Source: CAYXDO01 sp964463485 (GTDB taxonomy: Bacteria > Myxococcota > Kuafuiibacteriia > Kuafuiibacteriales > Kuafuiibacteriaceae). Taken from it: a stretch of 64,000 nt of DNA. Under the pieces are notes generated by a model that saw nothing but the letters and a program-made list of their open reading frames with translations, made no database searches and had not been told where the DNA came from. This document shows positions 1 through 8,455 of this stretch, one piece after another (positions within the stretch are counted from its first letter, which is position 1; every line of letters starts with the position of its first letter). The translations under genes were made by a program, and so were the position numbers. The stretch is taken from contig CAYXDO010000034.1 in assembly GCA_964463485.1 (NCBI GenBank), positions 1 to 64,000 of the forward strand. The letters are read 5' to 3'.

Positions 1-45
1 CGCTCCCAGGCGTCCGCTCCCAGGGCGCTCCCAGGCGTCCGCTCC
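1..45. repeat. 20-bp direct repeat at the left edge
   Basis: A perfect 20-bp unit at 1-20 recurs at 26-45, separated by 5 bp (caggg). It lies just beyond the 3' end of the minus-strand lipoprotein gene. The array may continue outside the window, so its full size cannot be judged. Confidence 0.8.
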
Positions 46-66
46 GCTACTTGGCTCGTGGCAGCG

Positions 67-624
67 TCACAAGATTCCCGGGCCGGCCCAGTACTGGAGA
101 ATGAAGCCGAAATTCCCGTTGACGCAGAAGTTGTAAGGCTGGCCGCTGCTGGCGCTAACTGGGAGAGGACCGTGGTTCTGGTACCCATAGGTCGTCGGCG
201 AGACGCCGATCAGGCCCGTGTAGTCGGTGTTGTTGGTGGAGGCATCGCCCGAGCTCACCGACGCGATGTTTCCGATGACGGACCCGTAGGGAGTGGTTCC
301 TACGTTCGTCGCCAGGATAGAAAACGTGAAGTCGGTGGTGGCGCCGCCGATGTTGCAACCGTTCGGGACGCTCGTCGACCTCCCGGCCTGCGAGGTCACG
401 TTTTTGTACACGCGCGAATAGGCGGGGATGAGGATGCCGTTGGGCTCGATTGGCGTCAGCGTCACTTCGCCGGATTCGACGTTGGCCTCGCCGACGAAGG
501 ACGCGATCAAGCCGTCCGAGTACCGTTCGGACGAGACGTCGTTCGGATCTTTCTCGATGCCACCGCACGCGATTCCGATCCCGGCGATCCCGAGCCCGAG
601 GAGAGTCAGCTCATTACGATTCAT
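67..624 (-). CDS. hypothetical lipoprotein (185 aa)
   Basis: The protein opens with a hydrophobic signal segment followed by a lipobox-like LGIGIAC-type stretch (AGIGIACGG, Cys near residue 21), so it is predicted to be exported and lipid-anchored. The mature part is rich in Gly, Ser, Thr and Asn and contains two more cysteines; no known domain is recognised. The ATG at 624 is chosen over an upstream ATG at 684 because it puts the signal peptide at the N-terminus and because TACACC sits exactly 6 nt before it. It is divergent from the STT3-like gene with only 79 bp between them, so the two may share a regulatory region. Its function is unknown; a cell-surface role is inferred only from the signal. 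Confidence 0.65.
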   Translation of the reverse strand: MNRNELTLLGLGIAGIGIACGGIEKDPNDVSSERYSDGLIASFVGEANVESGEVTLTPIEPNGILIPAYSRVYKNVTSQAGRSTSVPNGCNIGGATTDFTFSILATNVGTTPYGSVIGNIASVSSGDASTNNTDYTGLIGVSPTTYGYQNHGPLPVSASSGQPYNFCVNGNFGFILQYWAGPGIL

Positions 625-691
625 CGGCCAGGTGTAACACGCTCCGCCTTCGGCTGCAACGAAGCTCGCTGTCGATCTATGCAAATGGGTG

Positions 692-697
692 TAGCGT
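692..697 (+). promoter_or_regulatory. candidate -10 element of leaderless STT3-like gene
   Basis: TAGCGT ends 6 nt before the GTG at 704, the same spacing seen at several other first-in-operon genes here. No Shine-Dalgarno sequence lies between them and no convincing -35 box is seen. Confidence 0.35.
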
Positions 698-703
698 CAC
701 CCG

Positions 704-3043
704 GTGCTCCGGAAGACGGTCCGGGTCGATCTTCTTCTTTTTTTGATGCTTCTGCCGCCCCTGGTCGCGCAGAGAATCATCGCGCCGTACCCGCTCGTGT
801 TCGGCGGACCCGAGGTCGGTTTCACGGCCGCGGATGCCTGGTACCACATCCGACACACTCAGTTCGCGGTGACGCACTTTCCGCGAGTGCTTCGGTATGA
901 CTCCGGAACGCACTATCCCACGGGGGAGCATGCGGAGCACGCGGGCTTGTTCGATGTCACGACCGCGGCCGCATCCATCGCCGCGTTCGGTTGGAATCCG
1001 ACGCGGCGCGAGGTGGAGACGGTTGCCGCGATCGCCCCGGTGATTTGGGGCGGCCTCTGCTTCGCGCTTCTTTTTGCGCTCGCGCGAGCCGTTGGGATCT
1101 TTGGGTCGACCTTCACCTGGCTCTTTCTTCTGAGTCCTGGGCTCTCGCTGCAACCCCACTTGCTGGGTGAGTTTGACCATCACGCGGCGGAGTTGGTGTT
1201 GCTGCCTCTGTGCGTCTTTTTGCTGCTCGTGGCCTTTGACGAAAGGACGTCGAAGCCGGCGGCGTTCTGGAGCGGAATCGGTCTCGTCGTCTACTTGCTG
1301 ACTTGGGCCGGAGCGCCGCTCATGCTGCTGTTCCTGGCCGTACCGAGTTGGGTGGTCTTCGGAGCGACGCGCGGAGCGAGCGAGCAAGCTGGGCAGGAAA
1401 TTCGGCTGTCCTTGCACTTCGCCGGCGCCGCATTGCTGTTTGTTGCGATCGGCGTGCTGATTCCGAACTGGCGCATGAAGGCGGGTTTCTTTTGGCCATC
1501 GGTGGTGGGTCTCCTCTTGGTGGCGGCCGTCGTGCGCGTTTCGCGTTCGCGCAGCACCTTCGCGGCCGTTTCCGCCGTGCTCGCCGTCGCGGTGGTGGTG
1601 GCTGCCGCGAGCTTTGACCGGGTAGCGATGGAGCTCTCTTTTGCGCTGCAGCGAAAGCCGCTCACGGTCCAGGAGCACCAGCTTGCGTCTTTCGACACGA
1701 TCTTCGCGTGGACACGTCTCACGGCTCCGCTGGCGCTCTTGTCGATGCCGCTTGCGATCGTCGAAGTCCGAAGAGGTCGATCGCCGGTTTCGCATCTGCT
1801 CGTTCCGCTCGTGGGTCTCGGGATCGTCCTGTTGTGGCTCCATACTCGCGACTATGGGTATCACTCTGGACTCTGGATTTGTCTGTGCGCAGCCCTGAGT
1901 CTGCACTGGGTCGCGGGCCACCTCGAGCGTACGCGGCTTGGCGCGAAGGCTCGCTGGGTGCCGGCGCTCTTCATCGCGATCCACACGGTGGCAGTCGCTC
2001 TTCGCTGGTTGCCGAGCCCGGCCTTCAAGAGTACGGAGCTCTCTTTCACGGCCAACGCCGGGTGGAGCCAGGCGCTCGACTGGATGAAGAAGTCCACGCC
2101 TCCGTATGCTCGGCCCGTGACCGAAGCCTCCCAGCCCTTCCAGCAGGACCTCGATTTTTCGCCCGATCACTACGGAGTGATGGTGTCTTGGGACGCTGGA
2201 CACCTTCTCAGCTATCGCGCCGAGCGAACGCCGGTCATCAGCGGTACTCCGAGCGCGGAGTGGGCGCACTATTTCACAAGCTTGGGGGAGGAAGAGTCCC
2301 TGACTCGACTATGTCCGAGGTGTGGGCCGAGCGAGAGAGTCCGGTACGTAGTGATCGACGACGATACCGCCACGAAGGGTTGGCGCGGGCGGGCGAACGA
2401 AGCTGGCGTCGAGCTCCTCCCGCCGACCCTACCGATCGCGACATGTGAGTTGCCTGGTGGCACGGTCGCGCCCGTCTACGGTTACGGTCCGAGCTTCGAT
2501 CGTTCGGTGGTCGCCGGCCTGTATTACGATGACGGGCAAGACTACCCACACTATCGGCTCGCCTACGAAACGCCGGTCAAGAGGGTTACGGCCTATGTCA
2601 TGGTAGCGTCCGGAGGTCGTGGGTATGCCGAGCTCGACTCGTTGCCTCTGACGGAGCAGACCTCGAGGTTGCTGAGCGCCGGGAGTGTTCGCACCCCCGA
2701 GGGGTGTATGTATGGCGCGCGCCTAGTCTCCGCGCTGAAGGTGTTCGAGGTGGTCAAGGGCGCGAGGCTGGTGGGTGCGGCCCCGCCTTCTACGGCAGTG
2801 GCCGCGGAGCTTCAGCTCGAAGCCACGACGACCCACAGGGTGTTTCGAATCGAGCGTCGGGCTCTTGCCGACGTCGACGGAAGGTTCGAGCTGATCGCGG
2901 CGTACGCAACCGAGCCATCGCCGGATCTCTCCGTTCGAGCGGTAGGATCGTGGCGCGTTTCGAGCGAGTCCGGAGCAGTGGTCGAGGTCGCGGTCACCGA
3001 GGAGGAGATTCAGCGCGGAGTCCAGAAGCAAGTCAGCTTTTGA
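704..3043 (+). CDS. STT3/PglB-family oligosaccharyltransferase-like membrane protein (779 aa)
   Basis: This is predicted to transfer a lipid-linked oligosaccharide to asparagine of exported proteins at the outer face of the inner membrane. The N-terminal ~450 residues form a multi-pass membrane domain and the rest is a periplasmic domain. STT3 landmarks are visible. The first-loop metal-binding acid is in ADAWYH (D44). FDHHAAE (D158) occupies the second acidic motif. LTVQEHQ (residues 320-326) corresponds to the SVSE/TIxE loop, with E324 as the key acid; VxEHQ resembles the eukaryotic loop. SWDAGH (495-500) stands where WWDYG recognises the +2 Ser/Thr. The length fits the family. The GTG start is preceded by TAGCGT at 6 nt. 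It faces a minus-strand operon encoding MurG-like, ALG1-like and flippase-like proteins. The WWDYG motif is degenerate, so sequon specificity is uncertain. Confidence 0.82.
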   Translation: MLRKTVRVDLLLFLMLLPPLVAQRIIAPYPLVFGGPEVGFTAADAWYHIRHTQFAVTHFPRVLRYDSGTHYPTGEHAEHAGLFDVTTAAASIAAFGWNPTRREVETVAAIAPVIWGGLCFALLFALARAVGIFGSTFTWLFLLSPGLSLQPHLLGEFDHHAAELVLLPLCVFLLLVAFDERTSKPAAFWSGIGLVVYLLTWAGAPLMLLFLAVPSWVVFGATRGASEQAGQEIRLSLHFAGAALLFVAIGVLIPNWRMKAGFFWPSVVGLLLVAAVVRVSRSRSTFAAVSAVLAVAVVVAAASFDRVAMELSFALQRKPLTVQEHQLASFDTIFAWTRLTAPLALLSMPLAIVEVRRGRSPVSHLLVPLVGLGIVLLWLHTRDYGYHSGLWICLCAALSLHWVAGHLERTRLGAKARWVPALFIAIHTVAVALRWLPSPAFKSTELSFTANAGWSQALDWMKKSTPPYARPVTEASQPFQQDLDFSPDHYGVMVSWDAGHLLSYRAERTPVISGTPSAEWAHYFTSLGEEESLTRLCPRCGPSERVRYVVIDDDTATKGWRGRANEAGVELLPPTLPIATCELPGGTVAPVYGYGPSFDRSVVAGLYYDDGQDYPHYRLAYETPVKRVTAYVMVASGGRGYAELDSLPLTEQTSRLLSAGSVRTPEGCMYGARLVSALKVFEVVKGARLVGAAPPSTAVAAELQLEATTTHRVFRIERRALADVDGRFELIAAYATEPSPDLSVRAVGSWRVSSESGAVVEVAVTEEEIQRGVQKQVSF

Positions 3044-3085
3044 CCCGCGACCGCGATGAGCGCACGAAGCTCAACCCCTTGGAGC

Positions 3086-3358
3086 TCAACCCGACCGATG
3101 TTCGATGAGCAGCTCCTTTTGGAGTAGGCTCGTGACGAGGCGTTGCACGCTTTTGGATGCGGCTTCCGCGCTCACTTCGAACCGACGGGTGAGTCTCTCG
3201 ATGATCGCGGTTTCGTCGAGCCCTTCTCCGAGGGCATCCCAAATGAGGGAGCCGCTCGAGTTGACGGTGAAGTAACGCTGAGAGTCTAGGTGCAGCAAGA
3301 CCGTCTCGTTCGGCGTCACTGGAGTGACGACTACGCTGGGGTGATGTTGGTAGGGCAC
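3086..3358 (-). CDS. PqqD family protein (RRE-type peptide chaperone-like, 90 aa)
   Basis: A 90-residue protein with the PqqD pattern: a small winged-helix fold containing LDSQRYFTVNSSG followed by IWDAL, then the helical segment rich in Ala/Ser/Lys. PqqD-family proteins bind leader peptides and present them to radical SAM or other modifying enzymes; related forms also occur in exopolysaccharide loci next to HPr-kinase-like proteins. It starts at GTG with GGGAG a few bases upstream. It is the last gene of a minus-strand cluster that contains a radical SAM gene and an HPr-kinase-like gene. No precursor-peptide gene was found in the short gaps nearby, so its substrate is unknown. Confidence 0.8.
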   Translation of the reverse strand: MPYQHHPSVVVTPVTPNETVLLHLDSQRYFTVNSSGSLIWDALGEGLDETAIIERLTRRFEVSAEAASKSVQRLVTSLLQKELLIEHRSG

Positions 3359-3395
3359 GGGCTCCCATGTACCAAACGTCTGGTTCGATCAAGAC

Positions 3396-4259
3396 CTAAT
3401 GTCGGCGCCACAGGCGTCGCCGAAGCCCGCGCGACAGGCGCTGCGCCCCGCGGCTCGCCCGGGCGACGGGGCTTCCCGAATATCCGCTGGTGATCATCGC
3501 GGGTCCTAGCGCGGCCTCGACGTACCAACGCCGCATCCAACTCAGATCACTGCGATAGCGCCCGACGCCGGCCCGGTCGATCGAGCGCAGCAGCTCGGCC
3601 TGTGTGTGGAAGACCGGATCCGCGAACGCGGAGCTCTCTTGATTGACGCGCAGCAGCTCGGGATCGAAGGGCACGTCGAGAAACTCGAGAATGCGACGTA
3701 TCGTAGCTTCCGGTCGATCCACGAGCGCTTCGTAGGTCGTGTGAGTGTACCGGGGATGGTCTCTCAGCGAGTGACTGAGCCGCGCGGATTTTTGCCACAT
3801 ACGCACGACGCTGCGGGTTGACGCGAGGCTCAGGTCCGTCTCGCTCTTCAGGGTCGATGCCCGATCCCTGACATCCATCGTCGAGGCAAGGACGTCCCGA
3901 GGGTCTCGCTCGATGTGAACGAACCGAGCCTCTGGGAAGAGCTCGAGCAGCGAGTGCGCGACCAAGACGTTGCCCGCCGATTTCTCGGAAATCCAGCGCG
4001 CGCCGGGCTTCTTCTCCAGTTGGGAACGGAGTATTCGCTCGTAAAAGCCACGGAAGGCGTCTCTTAGATCTTCGGACGAGTATAGGCCGCGCAGCAGGCC
4101 CGAGTGGGGCTCGGACTTCATCAGGCGATACACACCCATGAGGTGGTGACCGACTCGAAGCTCCGTTCCGCCGGCGATCAGAGCATGCCGGGTGAGTATG
4201 CGCTGCAAGAGCGTCGTGCCCGATCGGGCGACACCTCCCACGAACACGAAATGGGGCAA
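3396..4259 (-). CDS. sulfotransferase family protein (287 aa)
   Basis: The N-terminus carries the 5'-phosphosulfate loop of PAPS-dependent sulfotransferases, GGVARSGTTLLQRIL (about residues 8-22), on a beta-strand VFVGG. A second motif resembling the 3'-phosphate-binding region is seen in RFVHIERDPRDVLAST. The length matches the sulfotransferase_3 class that modifies carbohydrates and peptides. It starts 3 nt after the radical SAM stop codon, so the two are translationally linked. It likely adds sulfate to a glycan or peptide made by this locus; the acceptor cannot be read from the sequence. Confidence 0.85.
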   Translation of the reverse strand: MPHFVFVGGVARSGTTLLQRILTRHALIAGGTELRVGHHLMGVYRLMKSEPHSGLLRGLYSSEDLRDAFRGFYERILRSQLEKKPGARWISEKSAGNVLVAHSLLELFPEARFVHIERDPRDVLASTMDVRDRASTLKSETDLSLASTRSVVRMWQKSARLSHSLRDHPRYTHTTYEALVDRPEATIRRILEFLDVPFDPELLRVNQESSAFADPVFHTQAELLRSIDRAGVGRYRSDLSWMRRWYVEAALGPAMITSGYSGSPVARASRGAQRLSRGLRRRLWRRH

Positions 4260-4262
4260 GAC

Positions 4263-5348
4263 TCAGCCTGCGATCGCGAGCTTTCGGGGCTCGGACACGC
4301 TCTCTGCCCAGGGATCGTCTGGGAAGTGGCGCAGGAAGTCCACCTTCGAGAAGTGCTTGAAGCAGTACCAGCAGCCAAAGTCGCGGTCGACCTTGCTCAA
4401 GGCCCCGGCTTCGAGCTTCGACCGCTTGATTCGATGATACTCCATCACCTGCGCCGTATATTTCGACACGGCCTCGAGGAGGTCGTCCTGTTCGAGGTTG
4501 GCGATGATGTCGGTTTTGACCTGACTGTCGGCGTATTGGCTGAGTTGGCAGCAAAAAGTGACGTTTCCGAGGTAGTCGACGTAAATCGCGTTCATGGTGA
4601 GCGCGTTGCAGCTCGTCCAAGGCGAAGTCTCGTTGGGAAACATCGACGCCATGTACTCGACCTTGATCTTGTAGATCTGGCGCATGCGTTCGATACGCTC
4701 CTTGACTGCGTACCAAGTCTTGGGCGGGATGTTCATGCGCTTGTAGGTCGTTTGCAGAGTCGGTTGGACAGGGCAGAAGCTGACGATTTGGGCGCCTACT
4801 CGACAGGCGAGCTCCGCCATCTGATCGAGCTCGTGGAGATTGTCCTGACAAATCACGAGCTGCATCATGAAGGGGAGCTTGCGCAGTCGCATCACGCTGA
4901 TGGCGCCCATGGTCGTGCGGAAGGCGCCTGGCTCACGCAGCCGATCCATGGTCGCTTCGGTGGCGCCGTCGATGCTGAAGCACACCGCGCCGATCGAGTC
5001 GCGCCAGCGTTCCACGATCGGGAAGGTCTTGGCCCACCGAGTTCCGTTCGTGAGGAAATTGACGGTGTACCCGGCTTTCGCGAAGCGGCCCACGATCTCT
5101 GCGAACTCAGGGTGCAAAGTGGGTTCACCGCCCGTCAAGGACACACTCTTCACGTGGAGCGGTCGCGCTTGCTCTATGATTTTGTCGATGGTTTCGAGCG
5201 GAATGTCGCGGCGAGCGTTCCTCGGCCCGATCACACTCTGGACTTCCTGCGGGAGGTCCTTCCTGGGCGCGATGTCGGCGCGAAGGCAGTGGGTGCAGGT
5301 GTAGTTGCAGCGATTGGTCGTCTCGATCCCGAGGAGCTCAAAAGTCAT
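4263..5348 (-). CDS. radical SAM protein with C-terminal Cys-rich (SPASM-like) region (361 aa)
   Basis: The N-terminus has the radical SAM cluster motif in NRCNYTCTHCLR (C14, C18, C21, a CX3CX2C), followed by TGGEPTLHPEF, the SAM-binding GGE motif. The C-terminal half has additional cysteines (CNALT, FCCQL, CWYCF) of the kind that bind auxiliary Fe-S clusters in SPASM/twitch proteins, which modify peptides. The start chosen is the ATG overlapping the stop of the upstream HPr-kinase-like gene (ATGA); an ATG 9 nt further up is possible. A much longer open frame continues upstream but is antisense or out of frame to that gene and is not coding. With the PqqD-like protein of the same operon this suggests peptide modification, although no precursor is seen. 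Confidence 0.85.
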   Translation of the reverse strand: MTFELLGIETTNRCNYTCTHCLRADIAPRKDLPQEVQSVIGPRNARRDIPLETIDKIIEQARPLHVKSVSLTGGEPTLHPEFAEIVGRFAKAGYTVNFLTNGTRWAKTFPIVERWRDSIGAVCFSIDGATEATMDRLREPGAFRTTMGAISVMRLRKLPFMMQLVICQDNLHELDQMAELACRVGAQIVSFCPVQPTLQTTYKRMNIPPKTWYAVKERIERMRQIYKIKVEYMASMFPNETSPWTSCNALTMNAIYVDYLGNVTFCCQLSQYADSQVKTDIIANLEQDDLLEAVSKYTAQVMEYHRIKRSKLEAGALSKVDRDFGCWYCFKHFSKVDFLRHFPDDPWAESVSEPRKLAIAG

Positions 5349-6514
5349 GTTGCCCATCCAGTCCCGATGCGCTCGACGAGGTTCGTCGGATCGAGCAAGG
5401 TGTCCGCCCCGACCGCGAGCTCGCAGGTCCCCGGAAGGGAGGCGAGCTCCTTCAGGAGCGCCAGGTGCTGGGCGTTTTGACCGTGGTGATTCGCGAGCCC
5501 TGCGCTTTGGAGACAAAGTTGGTGAAGCGCAGGACTTGGGGGCAGAGGCGTGAACCGCGTGACCTCGTCGTCCGCGCGTCGCAGGATGAAGAGCGATCGG
5601 ACGACCGCAGCATCGGCGAGCGGGACGCCCAAGTGGCTGTAAGGGAGACTGAGTTTGTCGCCGTTTTCGATTGGGCGCGCGCGTTCGAGCAGGGCTGCGC
5701 GCCCGGTTCGACGGAAGGTGTCCTCGAACAGGCGAAGGGAGTTGGCCGGTGGTGCTTTTGCGACGATGTCGCCCGAGGGCGCGCGTTCGAGGATCAATTG
5801 GTCGTCGGCCAAGAGGTCGAAGCCACGCTCGGCCAGCGCGAGCGCGGTCGTGCTCTTTCCGCTGCCGGAAGGACCGACGAGCAGGGCGGCGAGACGCCCG
5901 CGGCAAACCGCGGCTGCGTGGAGGTGAAAGGTGCCTTGCCCATGGGCGAGCACCCAGGCGGCGGACTCGAGGAGAGCGACGACCTGATCCGGCTTGGCGG
6001 CAGCATTGCTCGAGAGCTGGACTTCGCCTGCGCCTTTCGAGGCGTCGAGTCTGAACCTCGAACCCATCCATTCGTAGAAGAGGATCTCGTTCCGCTTGCT
6101 GGTCCACACGCCGTCGACCTCGGAAATGGGGGCCCCTGCTGCCCCACAACCCGGCAATTCCGGGGGCCGATCCGCGGGCCGGTCCGGGGGACGATCCGAG
6201 GGCACTTCCGAGATGCGAATGGTGGCTTTGGAAGGGGACGTCGAGTGCGGAAAGCGAGCCGCGACGGAGCTAGCGATCCAATCGAGAGACCCGAGATCCC
6301 ATATCAACCCAACGCTTGTCGACCCCAGGGCGAGGTCGATCCGCCGAGTCACGAGAGGACGAAGACGGTTCCGACCGTCGTACCAATGGGCTGACCGAGC
6401 GTTTTTTGAACGAGACTCCCATGCTCCACGACCTCGGGCTCCTGCCAGGGTTCCTTGGGTTGCGTGCCGGATTCTTCGTTTGCCTTGGTAGCTTCCATTC
6501 GCGCTGCATAACAT
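5345..6514 (-). CDS. HPr kinase-like (HprK-related) protein (389 aa)
   Basis: The protein has a P-loop GPSGSGKST (K220) preceded by FHLHAAAVCRGRLAALLVG, the HPr-kinase-type 'strand, His, Ala-rich' arrangement, and followed by LADDQLILE, a Walker-B-like strand. Such HprK-related proteins are known from exopolysaccharide/exosortase loci and lasso-peptide loci, usually beside PqqD-like and NTP_transf_5 proteins. All of these occur in this window. Residues about 95-115 are a Pro/Arg/Asp repeat (PPDRPADRPPE), an unusual insert. The open frame extends further upstream but overlaps the next sulfotransferase, so the ATG at 6514 is used; the true start could be a little downstream. It probably phosphorylates a peptide or sugar, by inference from the family. 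Confidence 0.7.
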   Translation of the reverse strand: MLCSANGSYQGKRRIRHATQGTLAGARGRGAWESRSKNARSAHWYDGRNRLRPLVTRRIDLALGSTSVGLIWDLGSLDWIASSVAARFPHSTSPSKATIRISEVPSDRPPDRPADRPPELPGCGAAGAPISEVDGVWTSKRNEILFYEWMGSRFRLDASKGAGEVQLSSNAAAKPDQVVALLESAAWVLAHGQGTFHLHAAAVCRGRLAALLVGPSGSGKSTTALALAERGFDLLADDQLILERAPSGDIVAKAPPANSLRLFEDTFRRTGRAALLERARPIENGDKLSLPYSHLGVPLADAAVVRSLFILRRADDEVTRFTPLPPSPALHQLCLQSAGLANHHGQNAQHLALLKELASLPGTCELAVGADTLLDPTNLVERIGTGWAT

Positions 6515-6555
6515 AGGCAAGGAGGCCCTGCAATAGTTGCGTCTCGGCGCGATCG

Positions 6556-7236
6556 TCAGGCCCTCGGGCCGAGGTGCGAGACCGAAGGCACGCGGTCGAT
6601 GACCGTCGCGAGGGGGCCGTAGGCGGCCTCGAGGGCCGCGCGGCGCGAGTGGCCCGTCCAGTCGGAACGTCGAGCACGCCAGGCAGGCAGCGTGATCGAG
6701 AAGCCGAGGAATTCTCTCAGGGCTAACCTCGCCGGCTCGGTCCACAGCGACTCGTACCGAATTGCCAGAAGGTGAAATGATTTGGGTGAGTACCATTGTT
6801 CGAAGTGGGCGGCGAGGCACAGGCTATCCTCTTCGAGGACTTGGTCGTTGTCCACGTGGCGGTTCGAGCCCAGATGTTCGTGGTGGAGCGCCGACCATTG
6901 ATTGATGAGTCGGTGCGCAGAGACTGCAATGTCCATCGGATTCGAGAACAGATAGACGACCCGCACGTGCTCCGGCAGGCTCGAGGAAGGCGGGCGTGAG
7001 TGCGTCTTGAGCGCGGTGCCGGGAGCGAACCGATCTTGATGGTCCAGGCTCGGTACGAAAGGCCGAGCTTTCAGTCCCGTTCCGACGATGGCCCGGTACA
7101 GCATCGTAGTACCGCACCGGCCGAGGCCGTTGATGACGACGCAGAGGTCGCACTTGGGCCTGAGTATGGAGTCCTTGGTCATAGCCCTGATCGATCGCAG
7201 CGGCGCGAGCCGACGCCTCAGGGATTGAAGGACCAT
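6556..7236 (-). CDS. sulfotransferase-like P-loop protein (226 aa)
   Basis: The P-loop region NGLGRCGTTMLYRAI (about residues 34-48) matches the 5'-phosphosulfate-binding loop, and VRVVYLFSNPMDIAVSAHR resembles the second PAPS-binding strand-loop-helix. At 226 residues it is short for a sulfotransferase and lacks some C-terminal structure. It is the second sulfotransferase of the cluster and lies between the MurG-like and HPr-kinase-like genes. A downstream ATG at MTKDSIL would remove about 18 Arg-rich residues and is an alternative start. It may sulfate the same glycan as the first enzyme at a different position; this is inference. Confidence 0.7.
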   Translation of the reverse strand: MVLQSLRRRLAPLRSIRAMTKDSILRPKCDLCVVINGLGRCGTTMLYRAIVGTGLKARPFVPSLDHQDRFAPGTALKTHSRPPSSSLPEHVRVVYLFSNPMDIAVSAHRLINQWSALHHEHLGSNRHVDNDQVLEEDSLCLAAHFEQWYSPKSFHLLAIRYESLWTEPARLALREFLGFSITLPAWRARRSDWTGHSRRAALEAAYGPLATVIDRVPSVSHLGPRA

Positions 7237-7353
7237 CCAAGAACACTGTCAGTCGCGGATTTCGCGGTCAAGCGTCGACGCGCGTGCATCATGGGGATCG
7301 CGCCTGGCAATTCGCTCGCCACTCAACTCTGGGACGATCGTGTAAGCGGTCGC

Positions 7354-8424
7354 TCAAAGTCTGCTGCGCATCCGCTCCTCGTGTCGTTCGAACGCCTCGA
7401 ACATCGCGTCGGCCGTCCGCACGCTCGCGGACACGGCCGATCGCTGGCCCTGCGGGCTCCTGAAGAGACTCACGAGTTTGGCTGCAGCCTCCTCTTGTGA
7501 CCAATCGGCCTCCATCATCATCGTCCCGCCGCCCGCCTTCACGAACACCTCTGCGTTGGCGCGTTGGTGATTGCGGGCGTGTCCAGGAATGGGTATGACC
7601 AACGCCTTTCGGTCGCAGGCCGACAACTCGGCGAGCGTCGAAGCTCCCGCGCGGCAAATCACGACATCGGCCCAGGCGTACGTCGCGGCGATGTCCGTCA
7701 GGAACGGCTCCACGCGCGCCTCCAAGCCAAGCGATCGATATCGATCAGCGACGTCCGCACAACTCGCTTCCGCTTGATGGATCACTTCGGGCCGGCGACA
7801 GGTCGCGACGAAGGCTGCGAGCGCCGCTGGAGCGTGTTGATCGAGAAAGGCCGCGCCCTGCGATCCTCCGGTTACGAAGACCCGGGGAGGCCGCACTCCA
7901 TCGTCCTCGGCTCGCGGTCCGACCTCCAGTATGGCCGACCTCACCGGAGTACCCGTGAAACGTCCCGATCGGTTCGTTCTCATGGCACTCTCCGAGCCCC
8001 AGAATATCTCGTCGGCGATGGGAGCAAGCACTCGACTTGCGAACCCGAGCGTCTGGTTGGACTCGTGAACGATCGAGAGGAGCCCGAGCGTCCGGGCGGC
8101 AACGACCGGCGCAAATCCCCCATAGCCACCGAAGCTCATCACCGCTTGAATCGACCGCCTGCGTAGCGCGCCCACGGCCTCGAGCACGGCCCGCACGTTG
8201 TCGGAGAAGAACGACGGAGACAGCCGGCGGCCGATCAACGCCCTCGCGTGAAGCGTCTCGAGCGGGAAGCCTTGCGCAAGAACCGCCTGCTGCTCCGCGC
8301 GTCGGTCCGTGCCCAGAAAGGTCACGGCAACGCCGCGACTCTCGAGCTGCTCCGCGAGCGCCAAGCCTGGGTAGACATGTCCACCCGTTCCAGCGGCCGC
8401 AAGGGCCAGCCGTCTGAGTGGCAC
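7354..8424 (-). CDS. MurG-family (GT28) N-acetylglucosaminyltransferase-like (356 aa)
   Basis: Typical GT28/MurG landmarks are present. GTGGHVYPG (12-20) is the lipid-acceptor loop. FGGYGG (98-103), HESNQT (120-125) and TGTPVR follow. TGGSQG (185-190) and a C-terminal NHQRANAEVF segment contribute to UDP-GlcNAc binding. The length matches MurG. It is not in a mur/fts cluster but directly downstream of an ALG1-like gene and an ABC exporter. It is therefore more likely a paralogue that adds the second GlcNAc to a lipid-PP-sugar, the job done in eukaryotes by the related ALG13/ALG14 pair. That the genome has another, true MurG is assumed and not visible here. Confidence 0.82.
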   Translation of the reverse strand: MPLRRLALAAAGTGGHVYPGLALAEQLESRGVAVTFLGTDRRAEQQAVLAQGFPLETLHARALIGRRLSPSFFSDNVRAVLEAVGALRRRSIQAVMSFGGYGGFAPVVAARTLGLLSIVHESNQTLGFASRVLAPIADEIFWGSESAMRTNRSGRFTGTPVRSAILEVGPRAEDDGVRPPRVFVTGGSQGAAFLDQHAPAALAAFVATCRRPEVIHQAEASCADVADRYRSLGLEARVEPFLTDIAATYAWADVVICRAGASTLAELSACDRKALVIPIPGHARNHQRANAEVFVKAGGGTMMMEADWSQEEAAAKLVSLFRSPQGQRSAVSASVRTADAMFEAFERHEERMRSRL

Positions 8425-8455
8425 GGCGCGGTGCTACCGCGACCACACCAAGAGG

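Noticed and set aside
677..2269. 530-codon minus-strand open frame opposite the STT3-like gene
   Set aside because: It is Arg/Gln/His-rich with no domain and is the complement-strand shadow of an evident membrane protein.
4104..5480. 458-codon plus-strand open frame
   Set aside because: It lies opposite the radical SAM and sulfotransferase genes, which have clear catalytic motifs; high GC creates long antisense frames.
5349..6149. Upstream extension of the radical SAM frame
   Set aside because: It overlaps the HPr-kinase-like gene out of frame and has a low-complexity Arg-rich translation; the ATGA overlap supports the shorter gene.
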